Of a stretch of DNA of 5,989 nucleotides, positions 1 through 5,529 are shown piece after piece. Each line of letters begins with the position of its first letter. Position 1 is the stretch's first letter. A model generated the notes under the pieces. It had not been told where the DNA came from. It saw only the letters and a program-made list of their open reading frames with translations, and made no database searches. This DNA comes from Deltaproteobacteria bacterium (GTDB lineage Bacteria > Desulfobacterota > DSM-4660 > Desulfatiglandales > HGW-15), in NCBI GenBank assembly GCA_030671095.1, contig DAOVAK010000195.1:1-5989 (forward strand), written 5' to 3'. A program made the position numbers and the translations under genes.

Positions 1-243
1 CTTCATGTTTGTCTCTTTCATACCGTTTTCTCGATGACCACAGAAGGACACATTCGAGGCCGAATCCACCCAAGGAAGGAGCCTCCGTGCCGGGTAATGC
101 ACGGATTGCACAGAGCCATAGAAGGGGGAAAGCCCATGACCTAGCTCCGCAAAATCCATTTTTTATACACTAAGTTAACTATTATGAATGGAATGTACCA
201 GATAAAAGGAATGTAAGTTGAGGATTCCTTTCGGGCTATTTCG
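1..243. other. Left-edge region without a supportable gene
   Basis: Two plus-strand frames stay open from the window edge, to a TAG at 142-144 and a TAA at 171-173. Neither translation looks like a family I know, and both are rich in Arg, His and Pro as expected of chance frames, so I do not call a partial gene. Structure that is visible: a 7-bp hairpin TCCGTGC/GCACGGA (84-90 with 99-105, loop of 8), and an 8-bp perfect hairpin AAAGGAAT/ATTCCTTT (205-212 with 224-231, loop of 11). The second is not followed by a T-run, so it is not a good plus-strand terminator. The segment from about 150 to 215 is AT-rich. Confidence 0.4.
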
Positions 244-287
244 AAAAAATAGAAAAAAAGGCAGAGCCAAAAAATGGCCCTGCCTTT
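244..287 (-). terminator. Intrinsic terminator of the PilZ gene
   Basis: Read on the minus strand, a 13-bp stem (275-287 with 257-269, one G-U wobble, 5-nt loop) is followed by a U-rich run that includes seven consecutive U and then UAUUUUUU. It lies 27 nt beyond the stop codon of the PilZ gene. Stem, loop and U-tract make this a textbook Rho-independent terminator. Confidence 0.88.
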
Positions 288-314
288 CAAATATGCGGCA
301 CTCTCTCTCACTCC

Positions 315-737
315 TTATATCATATCCACCAGGTTACTAATTCGTTCCTCCTCTTCTGGCTTAATCATCTGGAATTTTACGCCCATGCCCAGCTGGGTGG
401 CCCAGACAATTTCCCCATCTAACATGATATGTTGTTGTGATATGGGAAGGGGAAAGGCGAGGGTAACTTTTTCCCCAACCAGAGGCGTAAGCGTGGTTCC
501 TATGAATACGCCGCCAGCACTGATATTCTGAATGAAATCCACATGGGCACCGTCCTGAGCAGAATAACAGACGGTCGAGAAATAGGGTTTCCTGACATAT
601 TCCCTCTTCTTTATGTGAAGCCTTTGCTCCAACTCCTCTACCAGAGATTGTTTTTCCTCATCGGACATCATGACAATTAATTCGATAAGGCGGGTTTCAA
701 CACCCTGTTCTTTCAATTCTTGGTTTGAAGCATTCAT
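315..737 (-). CDS. Stand-alone PilZ domain protein (c-di-GMP binding)
   Basis: This 140-residue protein is a single-domain PilZ receptor. The two c-di-GMP signature elements are both intact: R45-E-Y-V-R49 matches RxxxR, and N71-I-S73-A-G-G76 matches (D/N)xSxxG, with the expected spacing and the following beta-strand GVFIG. The beta-barrel continues to about residue 123 (VTLAFPLP, LDGEIVWA, GMGVKFQ). Residues 12-44 form a charged, leucine-containing helix (LIELIVMMSDEEKQSLVEEL) that may mediate dimerisation or partner contact. PilZ proteins of this size carry no enzymatic domain and act by binding a partner when c-di-GMP is high, typically in motility, exopolysaccharide or surface-attachment control. 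Start choice: AGGAGA lies 6 nt before the ATG at 737. The gene appears monocistronic with its own terminator. No neighbour identifies its target, so the output pathway is unknown. The domain call is firm; binding of the ligand is inferred from the motifs. Confidence 0.92.
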   Translation of the reverse strand: MNASNQELKEQGVETRLIELIVMMSDEEKQSLVEELEQRLHIKKREYVRKPYFSTVCYSAQDGAHVDFIQNISAGGVFIGTTLTPLVGEKVTLAFPLPISQQHIMLDGEIVWATQLGMGVKFQMIKPEEEERISNLVDMI

Positions 738-982
738 CCTGTTTCTCCTGCGATGCCAGTATCCCTGGAATGGCCCTAGAATTCTTCCGAATCCGAACTA
801 TTCCTCCCGGGGTTGCAAGGCTTATAAACCCCTCTACACCCAGTTTAATATAATCTTCCCAAGATCCTCCAGAGTCCTGCGAGATCGACCCAATCAGGAC
901 CCATCATTTGATGTGCCCATTTTAGGCCCCCGACAGAACGGGAGAGGTTCCGTTAGGGGCAATGCGGGCAGGTTTTTGATGG

Positions 983-1034
983 ACGTCCACACCAGGAGAA
1001 AGAAGGAATTGAACCTGGTTCATAATGTGGACGT
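983..1034. repeat. Nested inverted repeat (14-bp interrupted stem)
   Basis: The left arm ACGTCCACACCAGG (983-996) is continuous. Its complement is split into CCTGGT (1014-1019) and GTGGACGT (1027-1034), separated by seven unpaired bases (1020-1026). The result is a 14-bp stem with a one-sided bulge and a 17-nt loop. No T-run follows on either strand, so it is not a standard terminator. It could be part of a structured RNA, a protein-binding site or a recombination/mobile-element remnant. The sequence alone does not decide between these. Confidence 0.6.
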
Positions 1035-1212
1035 ACGTTTCAATAGCCCAAAAACAGCAAAAGAGATGCCACACGAGAATGCGAATAATTTATAACAAAT
1101 TTCAAATACTTAGACATCCATCACAGAGGAGGCACAGGGAAAGAGGGCAAGAAATGGGCAAATCATGAGAAATTAGTTTCCACATCTGGGTAAGAGTTTA
1201 CATACATGCGGG

Positions 1213-1277
1213 GAGATGAAAGGCTGAGGAGGTTGTGAGCCCCTTTTATCTCAAAACATGGGCCTTAGCATGGCCCA
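1213..1277. repeat. Two tandem hairpins beside the small-gene terminator
   Basis: The first hairpin pairs 1213-1225 (GAGATGAAAGGCT) with 1238-1252 (AGCCCCTTTTATCTC), with one wobble and a two-base bulge. The second pairs TGGGCC (1259-1264) with GGCCCA (1272-1277). Together with the terminator hairpin immediately to the right they form three successive stems in about 107 bp. They may be an extended 3' region of the minus-strand transcript or a small structured RNA. No promoter dedicated to them was recognised. Confidence 0.45.
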
Positions 1278-1284
1278 GAGAATG

Positions 1285-1319
1285 GCAAAAACAAGAGCAG
1301 GGCCAAAAGGCCCTGCTCT
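1285..1319 (-). terminator. Probable intrinsic terminator of the small exported-peptide gene
   Basis: There is a perfect 11-bp stem, AGAGCAGGGCC with GGCCCTGCTCT (1294-1304 and 1309-1319), and a 4-nt loop. Read on the minus strand the stem is followed by UGUUUUUG, a short U-tract. On the plus strand no T-run follows, so the direction is minus. It lies about 90 nt beyond the stop of the 59-residue ORF. The stem is very strong and the tail is moderate. Confidence 0.7.
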
Positions 1320-1407
1320 GTAGGAGGTATGGGAGGAAAGGAGGAAAGATTTAACAACCACTCACAAAAGTTTTTCCTTGATGCTGAAAACCATTTCGCG
1401 CCATCCC

Positions 1408-1587
1408 TTAACGGTTCGTAAGGTAGATGGGCGGATTGGTATGGAACTCTATATAAGTAACCTGTGCGTGCTGACCAGGTTGTGGAGCCGATTCCATTTT
1501 TGCTGACGTTTTGTTTGTCACGAAGAGGAGCAAAAGCGTCAAAGCGAGTATTTGCAAACAGAGTGTGAAAGGGTTTTTCGGGTTCAT
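1408..1587 (-). CDS. Small hypothetical exported or membrane-anchored peptide (59 aa)
   Basis: I do not recognise this gene. It reads MNPKNP, then a hydrophobic stretch at about residues 7-23 (FTLCLQILALTLLLLFV), then TNKTSAKMESA and a polar tail of about 30 residues rich in Pro, Gln, His and Thr, ending YLTNR. This is the layout of a Sec signal peptide with a possible cleavage after TSA (residue 29), or of a single N-terminal membrane anchor. The ATG at 1587 is chosen over the in-frame ATG ten codons upstream (1617) because AAGAGG lies 8 nt before it, whereas the upstream start has no comparable site. Support for it being real: a ribosome binding site, promoter-like sequences upstream, a strong minus-strand terminator downstream, and a coherent signal-like N terminus. 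Against it: the short length and the lack of any known family. It lies downstream of dnaK on the same strand but about 290 bp away, so it is probably a separate transcript. Confidence 0.55.
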   Translation of the reverse strand: MNPKNPFTLCLQILALTLLLLFVTNKTSAKMESAPQPGQHAQVTYIEFHTNPPIYLTNR

Positions 1588-1619
1588 GGTTTTGGCCTCT
1601 TTTGTATAAAAGTGCACAT

Positions 1620-1648
1620 AGAGTACATTATTTCTGACACTCTGTCAA
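1620..1648 (-). promoter_or_regulatory. Candidate promoter of the small-peptide gene, with a dyad on its -35
   Basis: On the minus strand, TTGACA (1648-1643) is a perfect sigma-70 -35 hexamer. A 17-nt spacer leads to TACTCT (1625-1620), a weak -10. The -35 lies in a perfect dyad TGACA-CTC-TGTCA (1635-1647), which could be an operator. A start near 1613 would give a leader of about 26 nt. An alternative lies further upstream: a perfect TATAAT (1719-1714) with TTGACC 19 nt before it (1744-1739). Confidence 0.4.
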
Positions 1649-1718
1649 CAAAAATATACATTAAAAATAAAAAAAAGATCAAATCCCGTAAAATCAATAA
1701 CTTAGCGAGGAAAAAAAT

Positions 1719-1816
1719 TATACAAAAAGTTACACAAGCTAGGTCAAAAAGCTGGATTTAACGGAAAATCGGCTATTTTTCGCGAGAAAAATAGAAATGT
1801 ATACAAAAAGTAACAC
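1719..1816. repeat. 17-nt direct repeat flanking a perfect hairpin, between dnaK and the small gene
   Basis: TATACAAAAAGTTACAC (1719-1735) recurs as TATACAAAAAGTAACAC (1800-1816), with 16 of 17 bases identical and an offset of 81 bp. Between them lies a perfect 9-bp hairpin CTATTTTTC/GAAAAATAG (1773-1781 with 1786-1794) whose plus-strand loop is GCGA. No T-run follows the hairpin on either strand. The arrangement suggests protein-binding sites upstream of the minus-strand small gene or a short mobile remnant. No other clear terminator for dnaK was seen in 1800-1873. Confidence 0.6.
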
Positions 1817-1873
1817 CATTCTATAGGGATAAAGAGGGGGGTGAGGGGCACTTTTGTTGTTAAGCGTAGCCAG

Positions 1874-3787
1874 TTACGGAACTTCCCGGTATTCTGCGTC
1901 AACCACGTCTTCATCTGGCCCGGAAGAACCGTGTTGCCCTGTGTCTTCAGCACCGGCTCCACCCTGCTGCGCACCAGCCTGTGAAGCCTGTTCGTACATT
2001 GATGCTGCCAGTTTATGGGAAGTCTGGGTCAAAACCTCTGTCAAGCTTCTGATCTCAGCCGTATCTCCATTTTCCATGGCCCGTTTCAGGCTTTTCACTG
2101 CATCTTCAACCTCCGCCCGGGTGGCACTGTCCACCCTATCGCCCAGCTCGTTCATCGATTTCTCCGTTGTATAAATGAGCGCATCGGCAGCGTTGCGGGC
2201 ATCCACAAGCTCCTTTTTCGTTTTGTCCTCCTCAGCATGTATCTCTGCTTCTTTCACCAGTCGATCAATCTCCTCCTGGGACAATCCTGAAGAGGCCGTA
2301 ATCCTGATAGACTGCTCCTTGCCGGTGGCCAGATCCTTTGCAGAGACATTCACAATCCCATTGGCATCGATGTCAAAGGATACTTCGATCTGCGGCATTC
2401 CTCTGGGTGCAGGGGGAATGCCCACCAGTTCAAAGCGCCCAAGGGTCTTATTATCTGAGGCCATCTCGCGCTCCCCTTGAAGCACATGTACGGTAACCGC
2501 CGGCTGATTGTCCTCAGCCGTTGAAAAGACCTGGCTCTTATTGGTCGGGATGGTCGTATTCTTTTCGATCAACTTGGTCATGACGCCACCCAGAGTTTCT
2601 ATGCCAAGGGAGAGTGGGGTAACATCGAGCAACAGCACATCATCGACATCCCCTTTCAAGACACCACCCTGAATGGCGGCACCAAGGGCTACAACCTCAT
2701 CCTGATTCACGCCTTTGTCAGGCTCTTTACCGAAAATCTTCTTGACCCGCTCCTGGACAGCTGGCATGCGAGTCATTCCGCCCACCAGGATGACTTCATC
2801 GACATTACTGGGTGAGAGGCCGGCATCTTTCATGGCAACCTTGCAGGGTCCCTCAATCTTGTCCAGTAGATCGCTGACCAGGGCTTCGAGCTTGGCACGG
2901 GTGACCTTTATATTCAGATGTTTTGGGCCGTTGGCGTCAGCTGTGATGAACGGAAGGTTCACATCCGTTTCCATAGAGGTGGACAACTCCATCTTCGCCT
3001 TTTCAGCCGCCTCCTTGAGTCGCTGCAGAGCCATCTTGTCATTTCTAAGATCAAGGCCCTGGTCTTTCTTAAACTCATCAGCCAGATAGTCTATCAACCG
3101 CAGGTCGAAATCCTCACCGCCCAGATGGGTATCCCCATTGGTCGCTTTGACCTCAAAGACGCTATCGCCTATCTCCAATATGGAAATGTCAAACGTCCCT
3201 CCACCCAGATCGAATATAGCAATAATCCCGTCTGGCTTCTTATCCAAACCGTACGCGAGAGAGGCTGCAGTGGGTTCGTTAATAATCCTTAAAACATTCA
3301 ATCCGGCGATTTTTCCCGCATCCTTGGTGGCCTGTCTCTGGCTGTCATTGAAATATGCAGGTACGGTAATAACTGCATCCGAAATCTTTTCACCCAAATG
3401 TTCTTCTGCAGACTTCTTTATGCTGGCCAGGATATAGGAAGAGATTTCAGCCGGGCTGTAATGCTTTCCCCTTAAGTTTATGCGGACATCTCCGTTTTCT
3501 GCCCTTTCAATCTTGTAAGGCAGGACCTCCACGTCCTTTTGGACCTCAGGGGAATCATACTGGCGACCTATAAGTCGCTTTACGCCAAAGACCGTATTCT
3601 CGGGATTGGTAATGGCTTGCCTCTTGGCAATTTGCCCCACCAGCCTCTCCCCCTTGTCAGAGATGGCAAGGATGGAAGGAGTCGTTCGCCCCCCCTCGAG
3701 GTTCGTAATGACTTTGGCCTCGCCCCCTTCCATGATGGAAAGGCATGAATTGGTTGTACCGAGATCTATACCGATTATTTTGCTCAT
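1874..3787 (-). CDS. dnaK: Chaperone protein DnaK (Hsp70)
   Basis: This is a full-length 637-residue Hsp70, close to the 638 residues of E. coli DnaK. The cytosolic ATPase domain (about 1-383) shows the phosphate-1 motif [11 protein letters not shown] (5-15), the catalytic Lys70 in [21 protein letters not shown] (169-180, Glu171), and phosphate-2 DLGGGTFD (193-200) with Thr198. The conserved interdomain linker [12 protein letters not shown] spans 384-395. The beta-sandwich substrate-binding domain runs to about 505, the helical lid to about 605. A Gly/Gln-rich tail ends in [13 protein letters not shown], matching the usual DnaK C terminus. DnaK binds exposed hydrophobic segments of unfolded proteins in an ATP cycle driven by DnaJ and GrpE, and takes clients from small heat-shock proteins such as the Hsp20 encoded nearby. 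No grpE, dnaJ or hrcA lies in the window, so this copy is outside the classical operon. Start choice: AAGGAGG lies 8 nt before the ATG. All key residues are intact. Confidence 0.98.
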   Translation of the reverse strand: MSKIIGIDLGTTNSCLSIMEGGEAKVITNLEGGRTTPSILAISDKGERLVGQIAKRQAITNPENTVFGVKRLIGRQYDSPEVQKDVEVLPYKIERAENGDVRINLRGKHYSPAEISSYILASIKKSAEEHLGEKISDAVITVPAYFNDSQRQATKDAGKIAGLNVLRIINEPTAASLAYGLDKKPDGIIAIFDLGGGTFDISILEIGDSVFEVKATNGDTHLGGEDFDLRLIDYLADEFKKDQGLDLRNDKMALQRLKEAAEKAKMELSTSMETDVNLPFITADANGPKHLNIKVTRAKLEALVSDLLDKIEGPCKVAMKDAGLSPSNVDEVILVGGMTRMPAVQERVKKIFGKEPDKGVNQDEVVALGAAIQGGVLKGDVDDVLLLDVTPLSLGIETLGGVMTKLIEKNTTIPTNKSQVFSTAEDNQPAVTVHVLQGEREMASDNKTLGRFELVGIPPAPRGMPQIEVSFDIDANGIVNVSAKDLATGKEQSIRITASSGLSQEEIDRLVKEAEIHAEEDKTKKELVDARNAADALIYTTEKSMNELGDRVDSATRAEVEDAVKSLKRAMENGDTAEIRSLTEVLTQTSHKLAASMYEQASQAGAQQGGAGAEDTGQHGSSGPDEDVVDAEYREVP

Positions 3788-3821
3788 CTAAGTTTCCTCC
3801 TTATTCTATAAAAATCGCTTT

Positions 3822-3839
3822 TTCGTCACGCAAGACGAA
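3822..3839 (-). promoter_or_regulatory. Hairpin at the predicted 5' end of the dnaK mRNA
   Basis: TTCGTC (3822-3827) and GACGAA (3834-3839) form a perfect 6-bp stem with a 6-nt loop. If transcription starts about 7 nt after the predicted -10, near 3841, the hairpin occupies the extreme 5' end of the dnaK message, about 20 nt upstream of the AAGGAGG. It does not pair with the ribosome binding site. It could stabilise the mRNA or, as DNA, be an operator. It is not a CIRCE element. Confidence 0.45.
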
Positions 3840-3847
3840 CTAAGATA

Positions 3848-3875
3848 AAAATAATCACTTTAGACATATAGTCAA
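3848..3875 (-). promoter_or_regulatory. Candidate dnaK promoter
   Basis: On the minus strand, TTGACT (3875-3870) is followed by a 16-nt spacer and TATTTT (3853-3848), a sigma-70-like pair in an AT-rich context. The -35 overlaps an imperfect dyad TTGAC-TATAT-GTCTAA (3875-3860). The predicted leader is about 54 nt. I found no CIRCE repeat (TTAGCACTC-N9-GAGTGCTAA) and no sigma-32 -10 (CCCCAT-like) upstream of dnaK. Confidence 0.45.
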
Positions 3876-4023
3876 TAAAAAATATGATTATTTAAAATAT
3901 TACTTTTTATTCTAAATCCAGTTGATAATAAAAAGGATTTCCTAGGTTAGGCCTTATTTTGGGGGCAGGAATATTTCGAGGGCTTAGAAGGATGCAAGAA
4001 TTCTTAACTTCACCTATTTTAGC

Positions 4024-4620
4024 CTAAAAAGTCTCAATGACCTTTCCTTTTTCGACAAAAGACCGAATATCATTGTAGGCATTGAACAGGGCGGTGATGG
4101 CCGTTTCCAATCTGCTGTAAACCGGATCTTCGTTCCCGAGCAGCTGCTTTGCTTTTCTCAATATTTTCTCACCTTCATTTAGATATTGCGTCATGTCTCC
4201 AAAAACCTCTTTTCGCATTCGGTGTTTTTCCCGTTCATTGGCAATCACCGGTAGGAGTCGCTGAATCGAGTATTCGACCAGCGCATCACGGGGCGTATCA
4301 AAACTCTTCGCCACCTGATCGAGACTGGTGAGGGTTCTCCTGCTGAGGACATAGGTCTTCTGAATTCGATTTGGTTGATTAAATTCTTCGGATTTGAACC
4401 TCTCCGCAATGAGGTTCAAGGCCTCCATATCCTCCAACAGGTGATCAAAGAGGGATTTTTGCTTGATGCCCAGATGGTACGAAACGATACTCAGGGCCTC
4501 TATGGCCCTTCCCGACAGTTTGAAGGTGGCTCTGACAGATTGCCTACCCCTAAGCTCTGAGGGAGATGGTTGGGGTAGAGATATCCTCCCCATCGGCTCA
4601 TCTTTTTCATTTCTTTTCAT
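4024..4620 (-). CDS. Putative single-chain tandem ribbon-helix-helix regulator
   Basis: I do not recognise a named family. Two segments align without gaps over 37 residues and each has beta-helix-helix layout. Copy 1: strand SVRATFKLS (28-36), helix 37-51, helix 53-73. Copy 2: strand RIQKTYVLS (85-93), helix 94-108, helix 110-129. They share Thr, the LS at the strand end, the following Arg, and core Leu and Val positions. RHH (MetJ/Arc-type) DNA-binding proteins normally dimerise to form the two-stranded sheet that enters the major groove. Two copies in one chain would give a built-in pseudo-dimer. Residues 130-198 are charged and helical, perhaps an oligomerisation or sensing region. Start choice: GGGAGGAG lies 4 nt before the ATG at 4620. 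It is upstream of dnaK on the same strand (236-bp gap) and divergent from hsp20, so a role in controlling them or itself is plausible. The RHH reading is from secondary-structure pattern only and could be wrong; a purely helical structural protein is the alternative. Confidence 0.55.
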   Translation of the reverse strand: MKRNEKDEPMGRISLPQPSPSELRGRQSVRATFKLSGRAIEALSIVSYHLGIKQKSLFDHLLEDMEALNLIAERFKSEEFNQPNRIQKTYVLSRRTLTSLDQVAKSFDTPRDALVEYSIQRLLPVIANEREKHRMRKEVFGDMTQYLNEGEKILRKAKQLLGNEDPVYSRLETAITALFNAYNDIRSFVEKGKVIETF

Positions 4621-4637
4621 GTTTCTCCTCCCGTCGG

Positions 4638-4655
4638 CACGTGGTTGTAACGTGG
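4638..4655. promoter_or_regulatory. Candidate operator: ACGTGG direct repeat and CACGT/ACGTG dyad
   Basis: ACGTGG occurs at 4639-4644 and 4650-4655, eleven bases apart start to start, about one helical turn. The same bases also contain the inverted pair CACGT (4638-4642) and ACGTG (4650-4654). The site lies in the predicted leader of the tandem RHH gene, just upstream of its ribosome binding site. RHH proteins often bind short repeats one turn apart, which makes autoregulation plausible but unproven. Confidence 0.4.
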
Positions 4656-4675
4656 GAATGTGTTTTCATTACTAA

Positions 4676-4703
4676 ATAATACGCATTTTTTTTGATAATG
4701 CAA
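4676..4703 (-). promoter_or_regulatory. Candidate promoter of the tandem RHH gene
   Basis: On the minus strand, TATTAT (4681-4676) matches five of six -10 positions. It follows a 16-nt spacer after TTGCAT (4703-4698), a weak -35. The spacer contains an A8 run, and the surroundings are strongly AT-rich and probably curved. The predicted start near 4669 gives a leader of about 49 nt that includes the ACGTGG repeats. Confidence 0.4.
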
Positions 4704-4724
4704 TTATTTTTTTCAATTATTATC

Positions 4725-4752
4725 TTGACATGGCAGAAGTCATGTTTACTAT
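4725..4752 (+). promoter_or_regulatory. Candidate hsp20 promoter
   Basis: A perfect -35 TTGACA (4725-4730) is followed by a 16-nt spacer and TACTAT (4747-4752), four of six -10 matches. The dyad TGAC-N9-GTCA (4726-4729 with 4739-4742) covers the -35 and part of the spacer and could be an operator. The predicted start near 4759 gives a leader of about 56 nt. A further inverted pair TTCAGT/ACTGAA (4753-4758 with 4789-4794) spans the predicted start. No sequence in the leader complements the AGGAGG, so a simple RNA thermometer is not evident. Confidence 0.55.
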
Positions 4753-4814
4753 TTCAGTAAGCAAAGCGTTTGATTGATTAAAAGCAAAACTGAAGCACTA
4801 AGGAGGTAAGCATT

Positions 4815-5258
4815 ATGAATCTTGTAAGATGGAATCCAATGAGGGAAATGGAGACACTGCATAATCGGATCAACCGATTTTTTGATGACAGCTTTTTCCC
4901 AGCCCTCAGCCTGGATGATGACACCAGCCTGGGCAGTTGGAAACCCGTTGTGGACATCTATGAGAATGAAGATACGGTTGTTGTGAAGGCCGAACTTCCC
5001 GGCGTTGATAAGAAAGACATCAAGGTCGATTTGAAGGATGGTGTATTGACACTTACCGGCGAGCGGTCCCATGAGAAGGAAGTGGAAAAGGAGAACTATT
5101 GTAGAAAGGAGCGAGCTTTTGGAAGATTTCACCGGTCCTTCACCGTCCCCACAGAGATTGATCCAGATAAAATCAAAGCAGAATTTAAAGATGGCGTTCT
5201 GACGGTGGAGATTCCAAAGCCGGAGGAGCAAAAGCCGAAAAAGATAACGGTTCATTAA
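4815..5258 (+). CDS. Hsp20-family small heat-shock protein (alpha-crystallin domain)
   Basis: This 147-residue protein has typical bacterial class A small heat-shock architecture. The N-terminal arm (1-42) contains LVRWNPMREMETL and an aromatic RFFDDSFFP. The alpha-crystallin domain runs from about 43 to 135, with WKPVVDIYENED, VVVKAELPGV, the ERAFGRFHRSFTVP segment (99-112), and the signature A-x-x-x-x-GVL in AEFKDGVLTVEIPK (122-135). The C-terminal extension ends in KKITVH, supplying the I-x-I/V anchor (I144-T-V146) that docks neighbouring dimers in the oligomer. It acts in the cytosol as an ATP-independent holdase that keeps unfolding proteins soluble for refolding by DnaK, encoded nearby. 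Start choice: AGGAGG lies 8 nt before the ATG. It is monocistronic, with a promoter divergent from the RHH gene and a strong terminator. The minus-strand frame across it (5273-4749) is a shadow. No key motif is missing. Confidence 0.96.
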   Translation: MNLVRWNPMREMETLHNRINRFFDDSFFPALSLDDDTSLGSWKPVVDIYENEDTVVVKAELPGVDKKDIKVDLKDGVLTLTGERSHEKEVEKENYCRKERAFGRFHRSFTVPTEIDPDKIKAEFKDGVLTVEIPKPEEQKPKKITVH

Positions 5259-5287
5259 AACCTGCCCATCCATTCACCCTCTAGAGC

Positions 5288-5321
5288 AAAGGGGTGGTTC
5301 CCAGCGAGCCACCCCTTTTTT
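5288..5321 (+). terminator. Intrinsic terminator of hsp20
   Basis: AAAGGGGTGG (5288-5297) pairs perfectly with CCACCCCTTT (5309-5318) around an 11-nt loop, followed on the plus strand by further T residues (six in a row in total). It lies 29 nt beyond the hsp20 stop. The A-run on the left arm could give weak termination from the opposite direction as well. Confidence 0.9.
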
Positions 5322-5422
5322 GCTTTCCCAAATCACCCAACTCCCCCGGTTTCTTCTTAACAGCATTGGACGCAGGCGCTTTGCTTCAGTGTTATTCATG
5401 AAAATAAATTGACCCCCTCCCC

Positions 5423-5490
5423 GCCCGCCTCGCCTGAGCGAGAGCGCCCGTCCTCCGCAGTAGTCTGCTACGGAGGATGGAATGGCGGGC
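5423..5490. repeat. Nested palindromic repeat (GCCCGCC ... GGCGGGC)
   Basis: The outer arms GCCCGCC (5423-5429) and GGCGGGC (5484-5490) enclose an inner 10-bp stem CCGTCCTCCG/CGGAGGATGG (5448-5457 with 5471-5480, one G-U wobble). Either strand could fold into a two-level hairpin. It resembles REP-like intergenic repeats. Copy number in the genome is not knowable from the window. Confidence 0.7.
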
Positions 5491-5529
5491 AGGCCCAACC
5501 CTCCCCCTTGAGAGCCTGTGCCGCAATTC

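Larger units (their letters stand above)
738..1407. other. Long gene-free stretch with several inverted repeats
   Basis: I find no convincing gene here. The plus-strand frame open from 670 to 1095 overlaps the PilZ start antisense, lacks a ribosome binding site and reads as low-quality protein. Structures seen include an imperfect arch GGGGTT/AACCCC (809-814 with 827-832), a strong nested inverted repeat at 983-1034, and three adjacent hairpins between 1213 and 1319. The minus-strand promoter of the PilZ gene must lie here, but I see no -35/-10 pair good enough to call. The nearest AT-rich patch is around 842-855. Confidence 0.5.

Noticed and set aside
738..960. c-di-GMP riboswitch upstream of the PilZ gene
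   Set aside because: The conserved GEMM core segments were not found on the minus strand.
670..1095. Plus-strand open frame of 141 codons
   Set aside because: It overlaps the PilZ start antisense, has no ribosome binding site, no recognisable domain, and crosses the inverted repeat at 983-1034.
1587..1617. Upstream ATG at 1617 as start of the small exported peptide
   Set aside because: It has no ribosome binding site and would add a charged MHFYTKEAKT segment ahead of the signal-like N terminus; the ATG at 1587 has AAGAGG 8 nt upstream.
3933..3955. Terminator between the RHH gene and dnaK
   Set aside because: On the minus strand AAGG ... CCTT followed by TTT is only a 4-bp outer stem; too weak to call, so read-through into dnaK remains possible.
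3788..3960. CIRCE element or sigma-32 promoter upstream of dnaK
   Set aside because: No TTAGCACTC-type dyad and no CCCCAT-like -10 was found; the only plausible pair is sigma-70-like.
4759..4814. RNA thermometer in the hsp20 leader
   Set aside because: Nothing in the leader complements the AGGAGG, and no ROSE-like or four-U pairing is visible.
4749..5273. Minus-strand open frame of 174 codons across hsp20
   Set aside because: It is antisense to a clear Hsp20 gene and its composition follows from that gene's codons.
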